Source: UBA1952 sp965246905
Lineage (GTDB): Bacteria > Bacteroidota > Bacteroidia > Chitinophagales > Chitinophagaceae
DNA length: 64,000 bases
Assembly (NCBI GenBank): GCA_965246905.1
Contig: CBDFFZ010000032.1
Coordinates: 62,001 to 126,000 of the forward strand
Direction: 5' to 3'
Shown here: one piece after another, positions 36,428-45,050 of the stretch
Layout: each line of letters begins with the position of its first letter
How positions within the stretch are numbered: the stretch's first letter is position 1
Translations under genes and position numbers: made by a program
The notes under the pieces: model-generated
The model's input: only the letters and a program-made list of their open reading frames with translations
The model's database searches: none
Told to the model about the DNA's origin: nothing

Positions 36428-38272
36428 TTATTGTTTAATAATTTTTTGCGGCGATGTCCAAAAGCCATTTCTGCCAAAGCGAACAAAGTAAATGCCCGGC
36501 ATAATATCTGTAAGTGAAATACCACTATCCGTAATCGTTGTATGGATCACTTCCCTGCCGGTAATATCAGTAACGGAAGCTTCGCTGTACCGGCTGCTCT
36601 GGCGTACATACAAATAGTTGCCTGCCGGATTGGGATATATGCCAGGCGCTGCATCCTGCAAAGCAACCTGCGCAACTCCTGTACCGGTAATAGCTCCGCC
36701 CATAAGTGGCCTTACCATTAGCGCGCCGGAGATCGTAGAGTTATTCCATACATCAAGCACATTGAAGTAAAGATGATTGGCAGTATTACGGGCTACATCA
36801 AGGCCTATATACAGGCTGTCGCTGCCGCTATTGGCGGGTTGAATATAGCCCACATAAAAATACCCTGGAAAAACGTGCACGGGCTGCAAAAATTTATAGA
36901 CTGTAAATCCATTTATCGAATCCGTAAACAGCGGTACCAGGTTGTTGCGCCGTGCCATTACCGAGTCTGCATTGGAGCCATTTATGCCGGCAAGCTCTTT
37001 GTAGGCAGCAATGGAAAAAAGCTTGGAAGATGCGGTTGGCACTTGCTGGCCGAAATAAATGGCTATACCCTGCAGGGTATCGGCAACATTTGTATGAAAC
37101 TCGATAGCCGTTTTACCAGGCAGGGTAGAGAGCAGGTTCAGGTAGTAGCTTTTCTCGGCAGAGCCATCATCGTAGGCAAAGTAATTATCAAAAACCTGGT
37201 TGTGGATGATGGTGTCATTGGCCTTCGGCTCATTTGGGTTGCCCGACTGGAGAAAGAATTTATTCTCAAAAATAACCTTGTTGTTTGAAGCCGGCGCAAG
37301 TGCGGTATAATTAGGAAAAGTAAGGGTACGCTGATTGTAAGCCGGAATATTAATGGTGGAATTACTGCCGCTGAGCGGAAAATTATTAACGGACTCTCGC
37401 GCAATGAATCCGTAATTCACGGTTGCATTGGTAGCATAATGGTTCCAGATAAAGGCGCTGAAATTTGGCGCCTGCTCCGCCGCTGTATTGGCAAGGAAAT
37501 GCCGGTAAGGCATAGAGGTATAGTCTTTGAGCAGGTTGGTAGGTTGTGTAGTAAATGCAAGATCATTTACTGAAGTATCCGCCGGACTGCGGTTTACTGC
37601 CATGCGGATATAATCAACATTCCAGATATCATCATTGGAATTGATGGATGCCTTTGCCACAAAGCGAAACTGAAAATCGGCAAAAAGATAGCTTGTATCG
37701 CGCACCGGCACAATCACCTGCCGGAACGGCTTTACCGTAGATCCGCTATCTGCCCATATCTGCGCCCAGCCACCATTTTTTTTCCGGAAAAAGAGCATCA
37801 GTGAATCCTGCGGCTCCGGCGAAAAGCCCAGACCCTGCGGCTGATAGAAAAAGGACAGGTATATATTATCTGCCGCTGTATAATTGCTAAAGTCAAAGCC
37901 CTGAGAGGTAAGCGAATCGGCATAATTCAAGGCAGTAGCGTTCAACGTATCATAAGGCCGGCCGCGCTTATTAAGCGCATCGAAAGTAGCTACGCCCCGG
38001 CTGATTGGCGCTAAAGCCATCGTATTATTGATATACACATTGCTGTCCACCCAGCGTGCCGGGTTCGGATAGGGGCTGCTATCAGTAAAATCTTCAAAAA
38101 AGGGAAGCGTAAGCGTAGCCGTGCCACGGACGGCAGGATGAGCTGCTGCGGCAGGCAAGTGAGTAAGCGCTGCATTGCTGCGCAAAGGTGCTGTGCGCTC
38201 CTGGGCAAGTGCCCGCTGCGCAAAAAGCGCAATCAACCCTATTATCAGCCATCCCGTCGTTCTGCTCATCAT
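36428..38272 (-). CDS. Large secreted protein with T9SS sorting domain
   Basis: A 614-aa exported protein with a signal peptide (WLIIGLIALFAQRALAQE). It has a long beta-rich body with repeated segments such as LTLPFFEDFTDSSPYP (a common start of gliding or immunoglobulin-like T9SS cargo) and a discoidin-like or CARDB-like middle that I cannot assign. A C-terminal type A sorting domain closes it (GIYPNPAGNYLYV to PQKIIKQ). It starts 4 bp downstream of the PASTA gene stop, so it is in the same operon. Confidence 0.83.
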   Translation of the reverse strand: MMSRTTGWLIIGLIALFAQRALAQERTAPLRSNAALTHLPAAAAHPAVRGTATLTLPFFEDFTDSSPYPNPARWVDSNVYINNTMALAPISRGVATFDALNKRGRPYDTLNATALNYADSLTSQGFDFSNYTAADNIYLSFFYQPQGLGFSPEPQDSLMLFFRKKNGGWAQIWADSGSTVKPFRQVIVPVRDTSYLFADFQFRFVAKASINSNDDIWNVDYIRMAVNRSPADTSVNDLAFTTQPTNLLKDYTSMPYRHFLANTAAEQAPNFSAFIWNHYATNATVNYGFIARESVNNFPLSGSNSTINIPAYNQRTLTFPNYTALAPASNNKVIFENKFFLQSGNPNEPKANDTIIHNQVFDNYFAYDDGSAEKSYYLNLLSTLPGKTAIEFHTNVADTLQGIAIYFGQQVPTASSKLFSIAAYKELAGINGSNADSVMARRNNLVPLFTDSINGFTVYKFLQPVHVFPGYFYVGYIQPANSGSDSLYIGLDVARNTANHLYFNVLDVWNNSTISGALMVRPLMGGAITGTGVAQVALQDAAPGIYPNPAGNYLYVRQSSRYSEASVTDITGREVIHTTITDSGISLTDIMPGIYFVRFGRNGFWTSPQKIIKQ

Positions 38273-38276
38273 CTGC

Positions 38277-39149
38277 TTATTTTCCTCGCGTTGGCGTATC
38301 CTGCGGTATATCCGTTTTTAAATTTTCTTTCCAGAGATTCCGGTAGTAATCCATCAGACTGTCAGTTGGAGCCTGGCCTATATAAATATCAATCCCATCG
38401 CCTGCCCGGATCATGCTGGGTACACCGAGGTCTGAAATCGAATTTGGCGTTTGACGGTAGATCTTGGCGTTCGCTGTATCCCGTACATCCCCATCATAAA
38501 CGGGAGTAACCAACAAATTATTGCTGCTAAGCATGGCCACGGCTTCAGCTACCGTCATGCCAATTACATCCGGCACTGCAAGCTCGGTATTGCCCAGCCC
38601 ATCGCCAATTACGAGGCTGATGCGGCTCCCCTGTGGTATCATAGTGCCGGCCTTTATAGGCTGCCCGTTGTAAGTCTGTTCTAAAATCGCATCCTTCGCA
38701 ATATCCGGACGATAAGTGGTATCACCCAGCACTAAGCGGTTGCTTTGCAGGATGAGTGCTGCGCTGCGGAAAGACAGGTTTACGAGATTGGGCATAGCCG
38801 TTGGCGGAGGGGAAGCCCTGTTTACTGTAAGAAAGAGCGTACGCCCCGTTTTTACTGTTTCCCCGACTTCAGGCGTTTGCAGTATAACTATAAAAGGTTT
38901 CTTCGCAGGGTCATAATTGGAATCCACTTTTACCTCAAAGCCCATTTCCTCAAGGGTTTTGATGGCCGCTTTCATAGGTTTGCCAGTTACATTGGGCACC
39001 TTGATCTGCTCGCCGTGGTGGGTAATCAAACCCAGCAAAGCGAAAAATAAAAAGTACAGCGCAATGCATACTCCAAACATCAGCAGGAGGTTGAGGCCAA
39101 GCGACCGCTTGATCCTGCTTTGCGGGGCTATTTTCTGATAGCTGCTCAT
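38277..39149 (-). CDS. PASTA-domain membrane protein
   Basis: A 290-aa protein: cytoplasmic N-terminus, one membrane helix (about 19-43), then three PASTA repeats (starting IKVPNVTGKPMKAA, about 120 ATAMPNLVNLSF-like, about 195 AVPDVIGMTVAEA). PASTA modules bind peptidoglycan or beta-lactam-like ligands, and in Bacteroidota such short proteins lack the kinase domain found in Firmicutes PASTA kinases. The position directly after ddl fits a cell-wall role. Confidence 0.9.
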   Translation of the reverse strand: MSSYQKIAPQSRIKRSLGLNLLLMFGVCIALYFLFFALLGLITHHGEQIKVPNVTGKPMKAAIKTLEEMGFEVKVDSNYDPAKKPFIVILQTPEVGETVKTGRTLFLTVNRASPPPTAMPNLVNLSFRSAALILQSNRLVLGDTTYRPDIAKDAILEQTYNGQPIKAGTMIPQGSRISLVIGDGLGNTELAVPDVIGMTVAEAVAMLSSNNLLVTPVYDGDVRDTANAKIYRQTPNSISDLGVPSMIRAGDGIDIYIGQAPTDSLMDYYRNLWKENLKTDIPQDTPTRGK

Positions 39150-39167
39150 GGGTGCAAAATAGGTATT

Positions 39168-40160
39168 TTAATCAAGCGGCTGCTTCAGCGTATCTGCCAG
39201 CAGGCCTCCGTAAAATTGCTTTAGTGTGCGGCCGCTTGCCAGCACTTGCTGCGGCACAATGCTGTTCTCGCTCTGGCCGGGCATTGTATTTACCTCAAGA
39301 AAGAACAGCTTGCCGGTGGAGCCCTGTAGAATGAAATCCATGCGCACCACGCCCCGGCAGTTAAGGTGGCGGTATATATAAGAGGCCTTCGATTCGATAT
39401 CGCGCAGCAGTTTCTCGCTGATCTCGGCCGGGGTAATCTCTTCGGTTACGCCCGGCGTGTACTTTGCCTCGTAATCAAAGAATTCATTTTTGCTTACTAT
39501 TTCTGTAGGTGGCAGGGTTATGAGTCGGCCATCTTCTTTATAAACGCCTATGGTAAGCTCGCGGCCTTCGATAAATTCCTCGATCAGTACCTGGTTATCT
39601 TCTTTAAAAGCTTTTTCAATAGCAGGAAGGAGTGCTTCCACTTTCTTTACCTTGCTCACGCCAAGAGAGGATCCGCTTTCATTGGGCTTTACGAAAACCG
39701 GCAGCCTTAGCTGGTCCAGAATGGCTCCCATAGAATAAGGCTCGCCTTTTATAAGATGTACGGAATTGGCAATATCTACAACATTAAATGCCTTGACAAC
39801 TTTATTGCAGTAGCTTTTATTGAAGGATATAGCGCTTACAATGGCATTGCAGGTAGTGTAGGGAATGCGCAGCATATCAAGGTAGCCCTGCAGGCGGCCA
39901 TCCTCACCGGGCGTGCCGTGTACGGCAATAAACACGGCATCAAAATTGACCTTCACCCCTTTAATAGTCAGGCTGAAATCATTTTTATCCACCTCAGTTT
40001 TATCACCATCCTCATACCACCAGCTATCACGGGTAATGATTATTTTATAGACATTGTACAGCTCCGTATCTAAGTTCTGCTCAATTGTGAGGGCTGTTTT
40101 CAGGGAGATGACGTGCTCGCCGGAATAGCCGCCGGCCACGAGGGCAATATTTTTCTTCAT
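39168..40160 (-). CDS. ddl: D-alanine--D-alanine ligase
   Basis: An ATP-grasp enzyme that joins two D-alanines for the peptidoglycan stem peptide. The start NIALVAGGYSGEHVISLK is the glycine-rich N-domain, followed by AVHGTPGEDG, KPNESGSSLGVSKVK (ATP-binding), EEFIEGRELTIGVY, and the catalytic C-terminal FLEVNTMPGQSENS. From the ATG at 40160 the protein is 330 aa; an ATG at 40181 adds seven residues and cannot be excluded. It leads the four-gene minus-strand operon. Confidence 0.95.
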   Translation of the reverse strand: MKKNIALVAGGYSGEHVISLKTALTIEQNLDTELYNVYKIIITRDSWWYEDGDKTEVDKNDFSLTIKGVKVNFDAVFIAVHGTPGEDGRLQGYLDMLRIPYTTCNAIVSAISFNKSYCNKVVKAFNVVDIANSVHLIKGEPYSMGAILDQLRLPVFVKPNESGSSLGVSKVKKVEALLPAIEKAFKEDNQVLIEEFIEGRELTIGVYKEDGRLITLPPTEIVSKNEFFDYEAKYTPGVTEEITPAEISEKLLRDIESKASYIYRHLNCRGVVRMDFILQGSTGKLFFLEVNTMPGQSENSIVPQQVLASGRTLKQFYGGLLADTLKQPLD

Positions 40161-40181
40161 CAGGGAGGAAGCTTGTTGCAT

Positions 40182-40620
40182 GGATATAGCTGCGAAGATA
40201 ATCCGTTCTCAGTGTTTTAGAAATCCGGGAGCGGGCAATTCGCGCAATGCATCATTACAAATTCGAGCTCCTATACATGATAGGAAACAAAAAAGTTAAT
40301 GGATGCGTCAAAAATTTTGTCACATCGTAGAGCCGTTGCATTGCAACGGCGCTACAAACCAACGTCTATGCATCAAACTGCAACCTATAAGCAACAACAA
40401 AATTTGCAGCCAGTTTGGGCGTAAAAGGGAGTAAAGTGAACTATAAAATTGAACGCAGCGTCTGTTACAGTAGGTACACCAACCAATTTTATCATCGAGA
40501 CTAAAAAAATATTACATATTATTCTTTACCTACCTGAAAATAATTTCAAATTTTAATTATTCAAAAATAGTTCGCAATACATTATTGTAAAATTTCTTTA
40601 TTATTCTTCTTTTCGCGTTA
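40182..40620. other. Intergenic region with one palindromic element
   Basis: No gene is seen. A hairpin (GTAG-AGCCGTTGCA / TTGCAACGGC-GCTAC, about 40327-40355) looks like a common Bacteroidota REP-type palindrome. From about 40480 the sequence becomes very AT-rich, leading into the promoter of the 40694 gene. Confidence 0.6.
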
Positions 40621-40623
40621 AAG

Positions 40624-40641
40624 TTTAGCATGGTTATTGCA
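40624..40641 (+). promoter_or_regulatory. Sigma-54-like promoter of the locus-2 gene
   Basis: TTTAGCATGGTTATTGCA aligns with the sigma-54 consensus TTGGCACGnnnnTTGCA, with AG in place of the -24 GG, an exact 10-base gap to the -12 GC, and TTGCA intact. It ends about 53 bases before the ATG at 40694. The same element type precedes the locus-3 gene. Confidence 0.5.
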
Positions 40642-40693
40642 GGTATATAAGTATTGAAATCTTTTTGTTTTTCTTACTTAAAACACCACGCAA

Positions 40694-41446
40694 ATGGCAA
40701 GTAGATCAGAAACCGGCCACGGTAAAAATGGCGCCAACTTTAATACACTGTCCATTCTCCTGAAAAATATGGGAGAAGCGTACAATCCCGTAAAAGGCAG
40801 CATCCAGCTGAAAGCTGTACAGGCGCAGAGCAATGCTACCACTACCGTGCTCGACCGGCTCAGGGATACCCTCGCTGCCGGCAGCAAGCTTACCAACGAG
40901 CGCAAAGCCGCCTTTAAAGCGCTCAGCCCTTTCCTGCCGCGTATCGTCAGCGCCATCAGGCTCGCAGATGCATCCCGGGAAACCGTTGATGATGCTATGG
41001 GCTTTATAGCAAAGCTGCGCGGAGACCGCCGCGACGATACCGGAGATTCACCTACTGACTCCCAAGCCAGTAATGAGGAGACACCCGGCAAAAACCGCCA
41101 TTCCGTAAGCCAGCAAAGCTTTGACCTCAAGGTCGAGCACTACAAAAACCTGCTTGCGCTTATAGAAAAATTGCCTGCCTACGCCTCCAATGATCCGGAG
41201 ATTTCCCGGGAAGGGCTGCAACAAAGAGGGCGCATGCTACACGACCTCAATACACTTGTTAAAGATGCCGATTCGCTGAGCATGGAAGATCGTTTATTGC
41301 GCGACAAGCTGCTCTATATGGATGAAACAGGGGTACTTGCCACCGTAACGGATATTAAGAATTACCTGCGTACCCTCACCGGCGGCACCAAAAACCCGCA
41401 CTATAAAGCAGCCGTAGCGCTAAAATTCAAGCGCCGCGCGGAATAG
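40694..41446 (+). CDS. Uncharacterised helical protein, array-associated (locus 2)
   Basis: A 250-aa soluble protein, no signal peptide, mostly helical. An N-terminal half (AYNPVKGSIQLKA, then FKALSPFLPRIVSAIRLA and DDAMGFIAKLRG) is joined by a charged low-complexity linker (about 108-135) to a C-terminal half (SVSQQSFDLKVEHYKNLL, LLYMDETGVL, IKNYLRTLTGG, YKAAVALKFKRR). I recall similar conserved hypothetical proteins in many Bacteroidota but know of no assigned function. It has a sigma-54-like promoter, a terminator, and then a 21-bp array 93 bp downstream. Confidence 0.75.
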   Translation: MASRSETGHGKNGANFNTLSILLKNMGEAYNPVKGSIQLKAVQAQSNATTTVLDRLRDTLAAGSKLTNERKAAFKALSPFLPRIVSAIRLADASRETVDDAMGFIAKLRGDRRDDTGDSPTDSQASNEETPGKNRHSVSQQSFDLKVEHYKNLLALIEKLPAYASNDPEISREGLQQRGRMLHDLNTLVKDADSLSMEDRLLRDKLLYMDETGVLATVTDIKNYLRTLTGGTKNPHYKAAVALKFKRRAE

Positions 41447-41476
41447 CTTTCAATAAGAATATAAAAATTATAAGGA

Positions 41477-41512
41477 AAGATGCGCCTGCAGTTCAGCGCG
41501 CATCTTTTTTTA
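41477..41512 (+). terminator. Intrinsic terminator between the locus-2 gene and array 2
   Basis: A 9-bp stem (AAGATGCGC at 41477-41485 with GCGCATCTT at 41498-41506) is followed by seven Ts. It ends the gene's transcript before the array. Confidence 0.8.
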
Positions 41513-41539
41513 ATAATTACCCCGTTGCAACCACATCAG

Positions 41540-41770
41540 CACCTGCCGCTATTGTTTTATCACCTGCCTGAGTTGTGCGGCAACCTGCCACCATTTTTTT
41601 ACTACCGGCTGTAGTTGTGCAATCACCTGCCGGAGTTGTTTTATCACCTGCCGGAGTTGTGGCAGCACCGGCCACCCTTCTTTTTCTACCGGCAATGATA
41701 ATACAGGCACCTGCCGCAGTTTTTCTCCTACCTGCCGTAATTATATAAGCACCGGCATCATTATCGAAGC
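41540..41770. repeat. 21-bp tandem array 2 (11 units)
   Basis: Eleven contiguous units of exactly 21 bp starting at 41540. Consensus on the plus strand: [C/T]ACC[T/G]GC, about three variable bases, AGTTGTTTTA-like T-rich half, then two variable bases. The core alternates between ACCTGCC and ACCGGC. Units differ at many positions yet no indel breaks the period. An 86-codon minus-strand frame starting with TTG (41774-41517) spans it, reading heptads such as PAGDKTT, but this is an expected consequence of the period and is not called as a gene. Confidence 0.9.
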
Positions 41771-41919
41771 ACAAAGATCAGTTTGTAGTAACTATATTTA
41801 AATAAAATCAATACACACGCAATTTTTTTAAGGATTGCCTGTCCCTTTGGCCTATTCATATACAATTAATATTGGTCGTTCCTTTAAAAATTCTCCTCCA
41901 TCCCTAACTTTATCTTATC

Positions 41920-42375
41920 ATGAATCAAAGTCTCACACAAAAGGAAACCGCTGCAGCAACCATCCATCGCATCGAGTCGCTTACTGCCATGGCAAAACCC
42001 TTCTGGGGCAGCATGAATGCAGCGGAGATGCTCCAGCATTGCCGGGTGGTAAAGAGCTCGATCCTCACCGCAAAGCCCACGGAAGTAAAGGGCACCTTAA
42101 AGCAGGCGCTCATCAGGTTTGCCTTCCTCAATTTCATAAAAAAGCTACCGCAGGGCAGGCAGGCACCCCAGCGGATAAAAGACGCAACAGCCCTTACACC
42201 TTTAGGATCGTTTGAGGAAGAGCAGGCAGCGCTGATAAGCATTGTTAAAAGCTACCCCAACCACACAGCCGCCATAGCAGCTGCGCATCCGGTCTTCGGC
42301 CCCATGAGCACGAAGCAGTGGGGCGTTTTCGCATGGATACACTTAGATCATCACCTGCGGCAGTTTGGGGTGTAG
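41920..42375 (+). CDS. DUF1569 (DinB-like) protein
   Basis: A 151-aa protein of the DinB-like superfamily. It contains the His of EMLQHCRVVKSS (His40), the typical HPVFGPMSTKQWGVFAWIH block, and the C-terminal HLDHHLRQFG signature with the two remaining metal-binding histidines (His141, His145). It is a putative metal-dependent enzyme of unknown substrate. It stands alone, 150 bp downstream of array 2. Confidence 0.88.
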   Translation: MNQSLTQKETAAATIHRIESLTAMAKPFWGSMNAAEMLQHCRVVKSSILTAKPTEVKGTLKQALIRFAFLNFIKKLPQGRQAPQRIKDATALTPLGSFEEEQAALISIVKSYPNHTAAIAAAHPVFGPMSTKQWGVFAWIHLDHHLRQFGV

Positions 42376-42479
42376 CGCAAAGCAGTAAGTATATATTAAG
42401 CGGCCTTGCAGCAGTGGTTTGGGGCGTTTATTATATCCTTTCGGGGATGTTGCATTTCTGATATTCTTGCCTAATATTT

Positions 42480-42565
42480 ATCATCCCGCAGGGATCTTTA
42501 GCACCGCTGCTATGCTTACAGTTGCTTACTGAAAGATCCCTGTGGGATGACAAAGCTGGGGTATG
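42480..42565. repeat. BIME-like palindromic repeat, copy A
   Basis: Inverted repeat arms TCATCCCGCAGGGATCTTT and AAAGATCCCTGTGGGATGA flank a loop with CACCGCTGC and CAGTTGCTTACTG. Copy B at 42621-42715 is nearly identical, and a 3' fragment recurs at 44793-44845. Confidence 0.85.
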
Positions 42566-42620
42566 AGACCGGCTGATGATGCCATGTAATTAGCTATACT
42601 TAAACGTTACACAAGCATCT

Positions 42621-42715
42621 AAACTTTGTCATCCCGCAGGGATCTTTAGCACCGCTGCTTTACTTACAGTTGCTTACTGAAAGATCCCTGCGGGATGACA
42701 AAGCTGGAGGTAACA
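42621..42715. repeat. BIME-like palindromic repeat, copy B
   Basis: The same element as at 42480, in the same orientation, about 65 bp further on. The arms extend further (AACTTTGTCATCCCG / CGGGATGACAAAGCT). Confidence 0.85.
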
Positions 42716-42862
42716 AATTTTGGTAAACCTCAGAACGCAACTGCCCTGTCTCAAAGGGAAAGTATGACTCGTATAAGCCCGGAGCTTAAAATGCGAAAGC
42801 CCGTTTCGCCCACCTTTCTTACAAGAGGTCCATGCTCAATATTCAGGTCATCGGCTACTGTA

Positions 42863-43384
42863 TTACTCAATAAAGGCTTTAATACTGTCTATGGTAGTGA
42901 TCATACTGAAGGTTTTAATGAGCTTGCGGTCTTTATCGTAAATATTCACCTGGGGCAGGCCATTATAATTGAATGCCTTATCGATAAATTGCGCGCTGTC
43001 CACACCAATCTGCAAAGCGGGATAATTATCGGCTTTTACATCCTTGCGGAAATCCTTCAGGTAGTCAAACATGCCAGCCGCAGCTACCAGCACGATGGGT
43101 GTCTTTTTAAATAAAGACAGGTTTTGCTCCATAGCCATCGTCATTTCTGCGCAGTGCCCGCATACCGGGTTAAACATCATCACCACAAGGCTTGAATTGC
43201 CTGCAACAGAGGCCGTGGTTACAGACTTCCGGTCTATGGTAACGATGCGCAGCGGTGGCATCGGCGAGCCAAGTACTTTATAGTCTATGCCCGCTACAGC
43301 TACAGGTTTTGCTTTTTTAGATTTCTGGCAGATGCCTGCAACAGGCAGGGCAAGCAGGGCACACACTATTATTTTACGGATCAT
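42863..43384 (-). CDS. Thioredoxin-fold redox protein (TlpA-like), secreted
   Basis: A 174-aa periplasmic protein with a signal peptide (MIRKIIVCALLALPVAGICQK) and a thioredoxin-like fold. The redox motif is CGHC in VVMMFNPVCGHCAEMT; a later cis-Pro region is LPQVNIYDKDRKLIKTF. It is a probable thiol-disulfide oxidoreductase. The frame extends to a GTG at 43438, but the ATG at 43384 precedes the signal peptide. It is divergent from rarA (about 95 bp between starts). Confidence 0.85.
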   Translation of the reverse strand: MIRKIIVCALLALPVAGICQKSKKAKPVAVAGIDYKVLGSPMPPLRIVTIDRKSVTTASVAGNSSLVVMMFNPVCGHCAEMTMAMEQNLSLFKKTPIVLVAAAGMFDYLKDFRKDVKADNYPALQIGVDSAQFIDKAFNYNGLPQVNIYDKDRKLIKTFSMITTIDSIKAFIE

Positions 43385-43479
43385 GATTTGCGGTTGGGCA
43401 GTATAACCCAAAGATAAGGTACCCGCAGGCACCACCAAAAGGCAGATTACCTTTAACCATAAATTCAGGATTACGAATT

Positions 43480-44751
43480 ATGGCAACAGAAGCTTCCCAT
43501 ACGCCGCTGGCAGAACGTATGCGGCCTAAAACCCTGGCAGATTTTACAGGCCAGGAGCACCTCGTAGGCAGGGGGAAAGTATTGGAGCAGATGATTGGAG
43601 CGAGGCAGGTGCGCTCATTGATCTTCTGGGGGCCGCCGGGTGTGGGCAAAACCACCCTCGCTATGATTATTGCTGCTTCGCAGGATCTGCCTTTTTTTAC
43701 CCTCAGCGCTGTCGATAGCGGCGTAAAGGAAGTACGTGCGGTTATTGAGCAGGCACGTTTTGCCGGCCATGCGCTCCTGTTTATAGATGAGATCCACCGC
43801 TTCAATAAAGCCCAGCAGGACAGCCTCCTCGGTGCAGTAGAAAAAGGTATCATTACCCTCATCGGCGCTACCACGGAGAATCCTTCGTTTGAAGTGATCG
43901 GGGCGCTGCTGAGCCGCTGCCAGGTCTATGTATTGCAACCGCTTACAGAAGATAACCTCAGGGCGCTCGTTTTGCAGGCTTTAGCGCAAGATGAATGGCT
44001 CAAAACCAAGAAGCTGCAATTGCAGGATTGGAGCGCATTGCTGAAGCTCAGCGGCGGCGATGCCCGCAGGCTCCTCAATCTCATAGAGCTTATTGCCGGC
44101 TCCGTACCCGAAGGTGCAGTTGTTACAGATGCCGTAGTACAGGAAACCGTGCAGCAAAAAATGGCGCTCTACGATAAGAATGGCGAGCAGCATTACGATA
44201 TCATTTCGGCATTTATAAAAAGCCTGCGCGGCTCTGACCCCAATGCTGCCGTTTATTACATGGCAAGAATGATAGAAGGCGGGGAAGACCCAAAATTCAT
44301 AGCCCGCCGCATGGTGATCCTCGCCAGTGAAGATATTGGCAATGCCAACCCCAACGCGCTGCTGCTTGCTACTACTGCATTCCAGGCGGTACAGCTTACT
44401 GGCTGGCCGGAGAGCCGGATTATCCTTTCGCAGTGCGCTACCTATCTTGCCTCATCCGCCAAAAGCAATGCAGCTTATATGGCTATCAACAGCGCCCAGA
44501 GCCTCGTAAAAAAAACCGGCGATCTGCCGGTGCCGATGCACATCCGCAATGCGCCCACAAAGCTGATGAAAAGCATGGATTACGGCAAAGGCTATAAATA
44601 TGCCCACGATCACGAAAACAATTTTGTACAGCAGGAGTTTCTGCCGGATGCTATCGCAGGCACTAAGCTTTACGACCCCGGCGATAATGCCGCAGAATCC
44701 AAGATCCGCGACTATCTGCGCAATTGCTGGAAGGAGAAGTATGGATATTGA
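43480..44751 (+). CDS. rarA: Replication-associated recombination protein A (AAA+ ATPase)
   Basis: A 423-aa clamp-loader-like AAA+ ATPase (RarA/MgsA/WRNIP1 family) acting at stalled replication forks. It has RMRPKTLADFTGQEHLVG at the start, Walker A GPPGVGKTT (residues 51-59), Walker B LLFIDEIHRFNKAQQD, sensor GATTENPSFEV, and the C-terminal tetramerisation region with MIEGGEDPKFIARRMV and EDIGNANP. Length and motifs are standard. Confidence 0.97.
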   Translation: MATEASHTPLAERMRPKTLADFTGQEHLVGRGKVLEQMIGARQVRSLIFWGPPGVGKTTLAMIIAASQDLPFFTLSAVDSGVKEVRAVIEQARFAGHALLFIDEIHRFNKAQQDSLLGAVEKGIITLIGATTENPSFEVIGALLSRCQVYVLQPLTEDNLRALVLQALAQDEWLKTKKLQLQDWSALLKLSGGDARRLLNLIELIAGSVPEGAVVTDAVVQETVQQKMALYDKNGEQHYDIISAFIKSLRGSDPNAAVYYMARMIEGGEDPKFIARRMVILASEDIGNANPNALLLATTAFQAVQLTGWPESRIILSQCATYLASSAKSNAAYMAINSAQSLVKKTGDLPVPMHIRNAPTKLMKSMDYGKGYKYAHDHENNFVQQEFLPDAIAGTKLYDPGDNAAESKIRDYLRNCWKEKYGY

Positions 44752-45050
44752 ATTTATGGAGTTAGCACAGCTGCCTTATTTACAATCGCTTACTGAAAGA
44801 TCCCTGCGGGATGAAAAAGTTGGGGTAACAGACTTTGGTAAACCTGAGCATGCAACAACCCTGCAAACCGCGCTCCCGTATCAACAAACTGCCCTGCCAG
44901 GGGCACAAATAAACCTCACATGCACACAAACGAAGGTTACAGCACTACATTGTCGCGCAGTGGTTTAGGCTTTCTTCCATCCATTTATCCCGCATTGCGG
45001 GCGATACTACTTCCCCTTGCTGCCTTATATTTACATCCTGCAAAAAAATT
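44752..45050. other. Intergenic region with a partial repeat copy
   Basis: The 3' arm of the palindromic repeat seen at 42480 and 42621 recurs at 44793-44845 (CGCTTACTGAAAGATCCCTG, then GGGGTAACA and TTTGGTAAACCT), without its 5' arm. I see no gene in the rest. Confidence 0.6.

Larger units (their letters stand above)
42376..42862. other. Repeat-filled intergenic region
   Basis: Apart from the two palindromic repeats, no gene-like frame is convincing; a 139-codon plus-strand frame here is repeat-derived and antisense to the next gene. Confidence 0.6.

Noticed and set aside
41517..41774. 86-codon gene in array 2 (minus strand)
   Set aside because: It starts at a TTG, consists of the repeat only and ends at the array edge; there is no independent evidence for translation.
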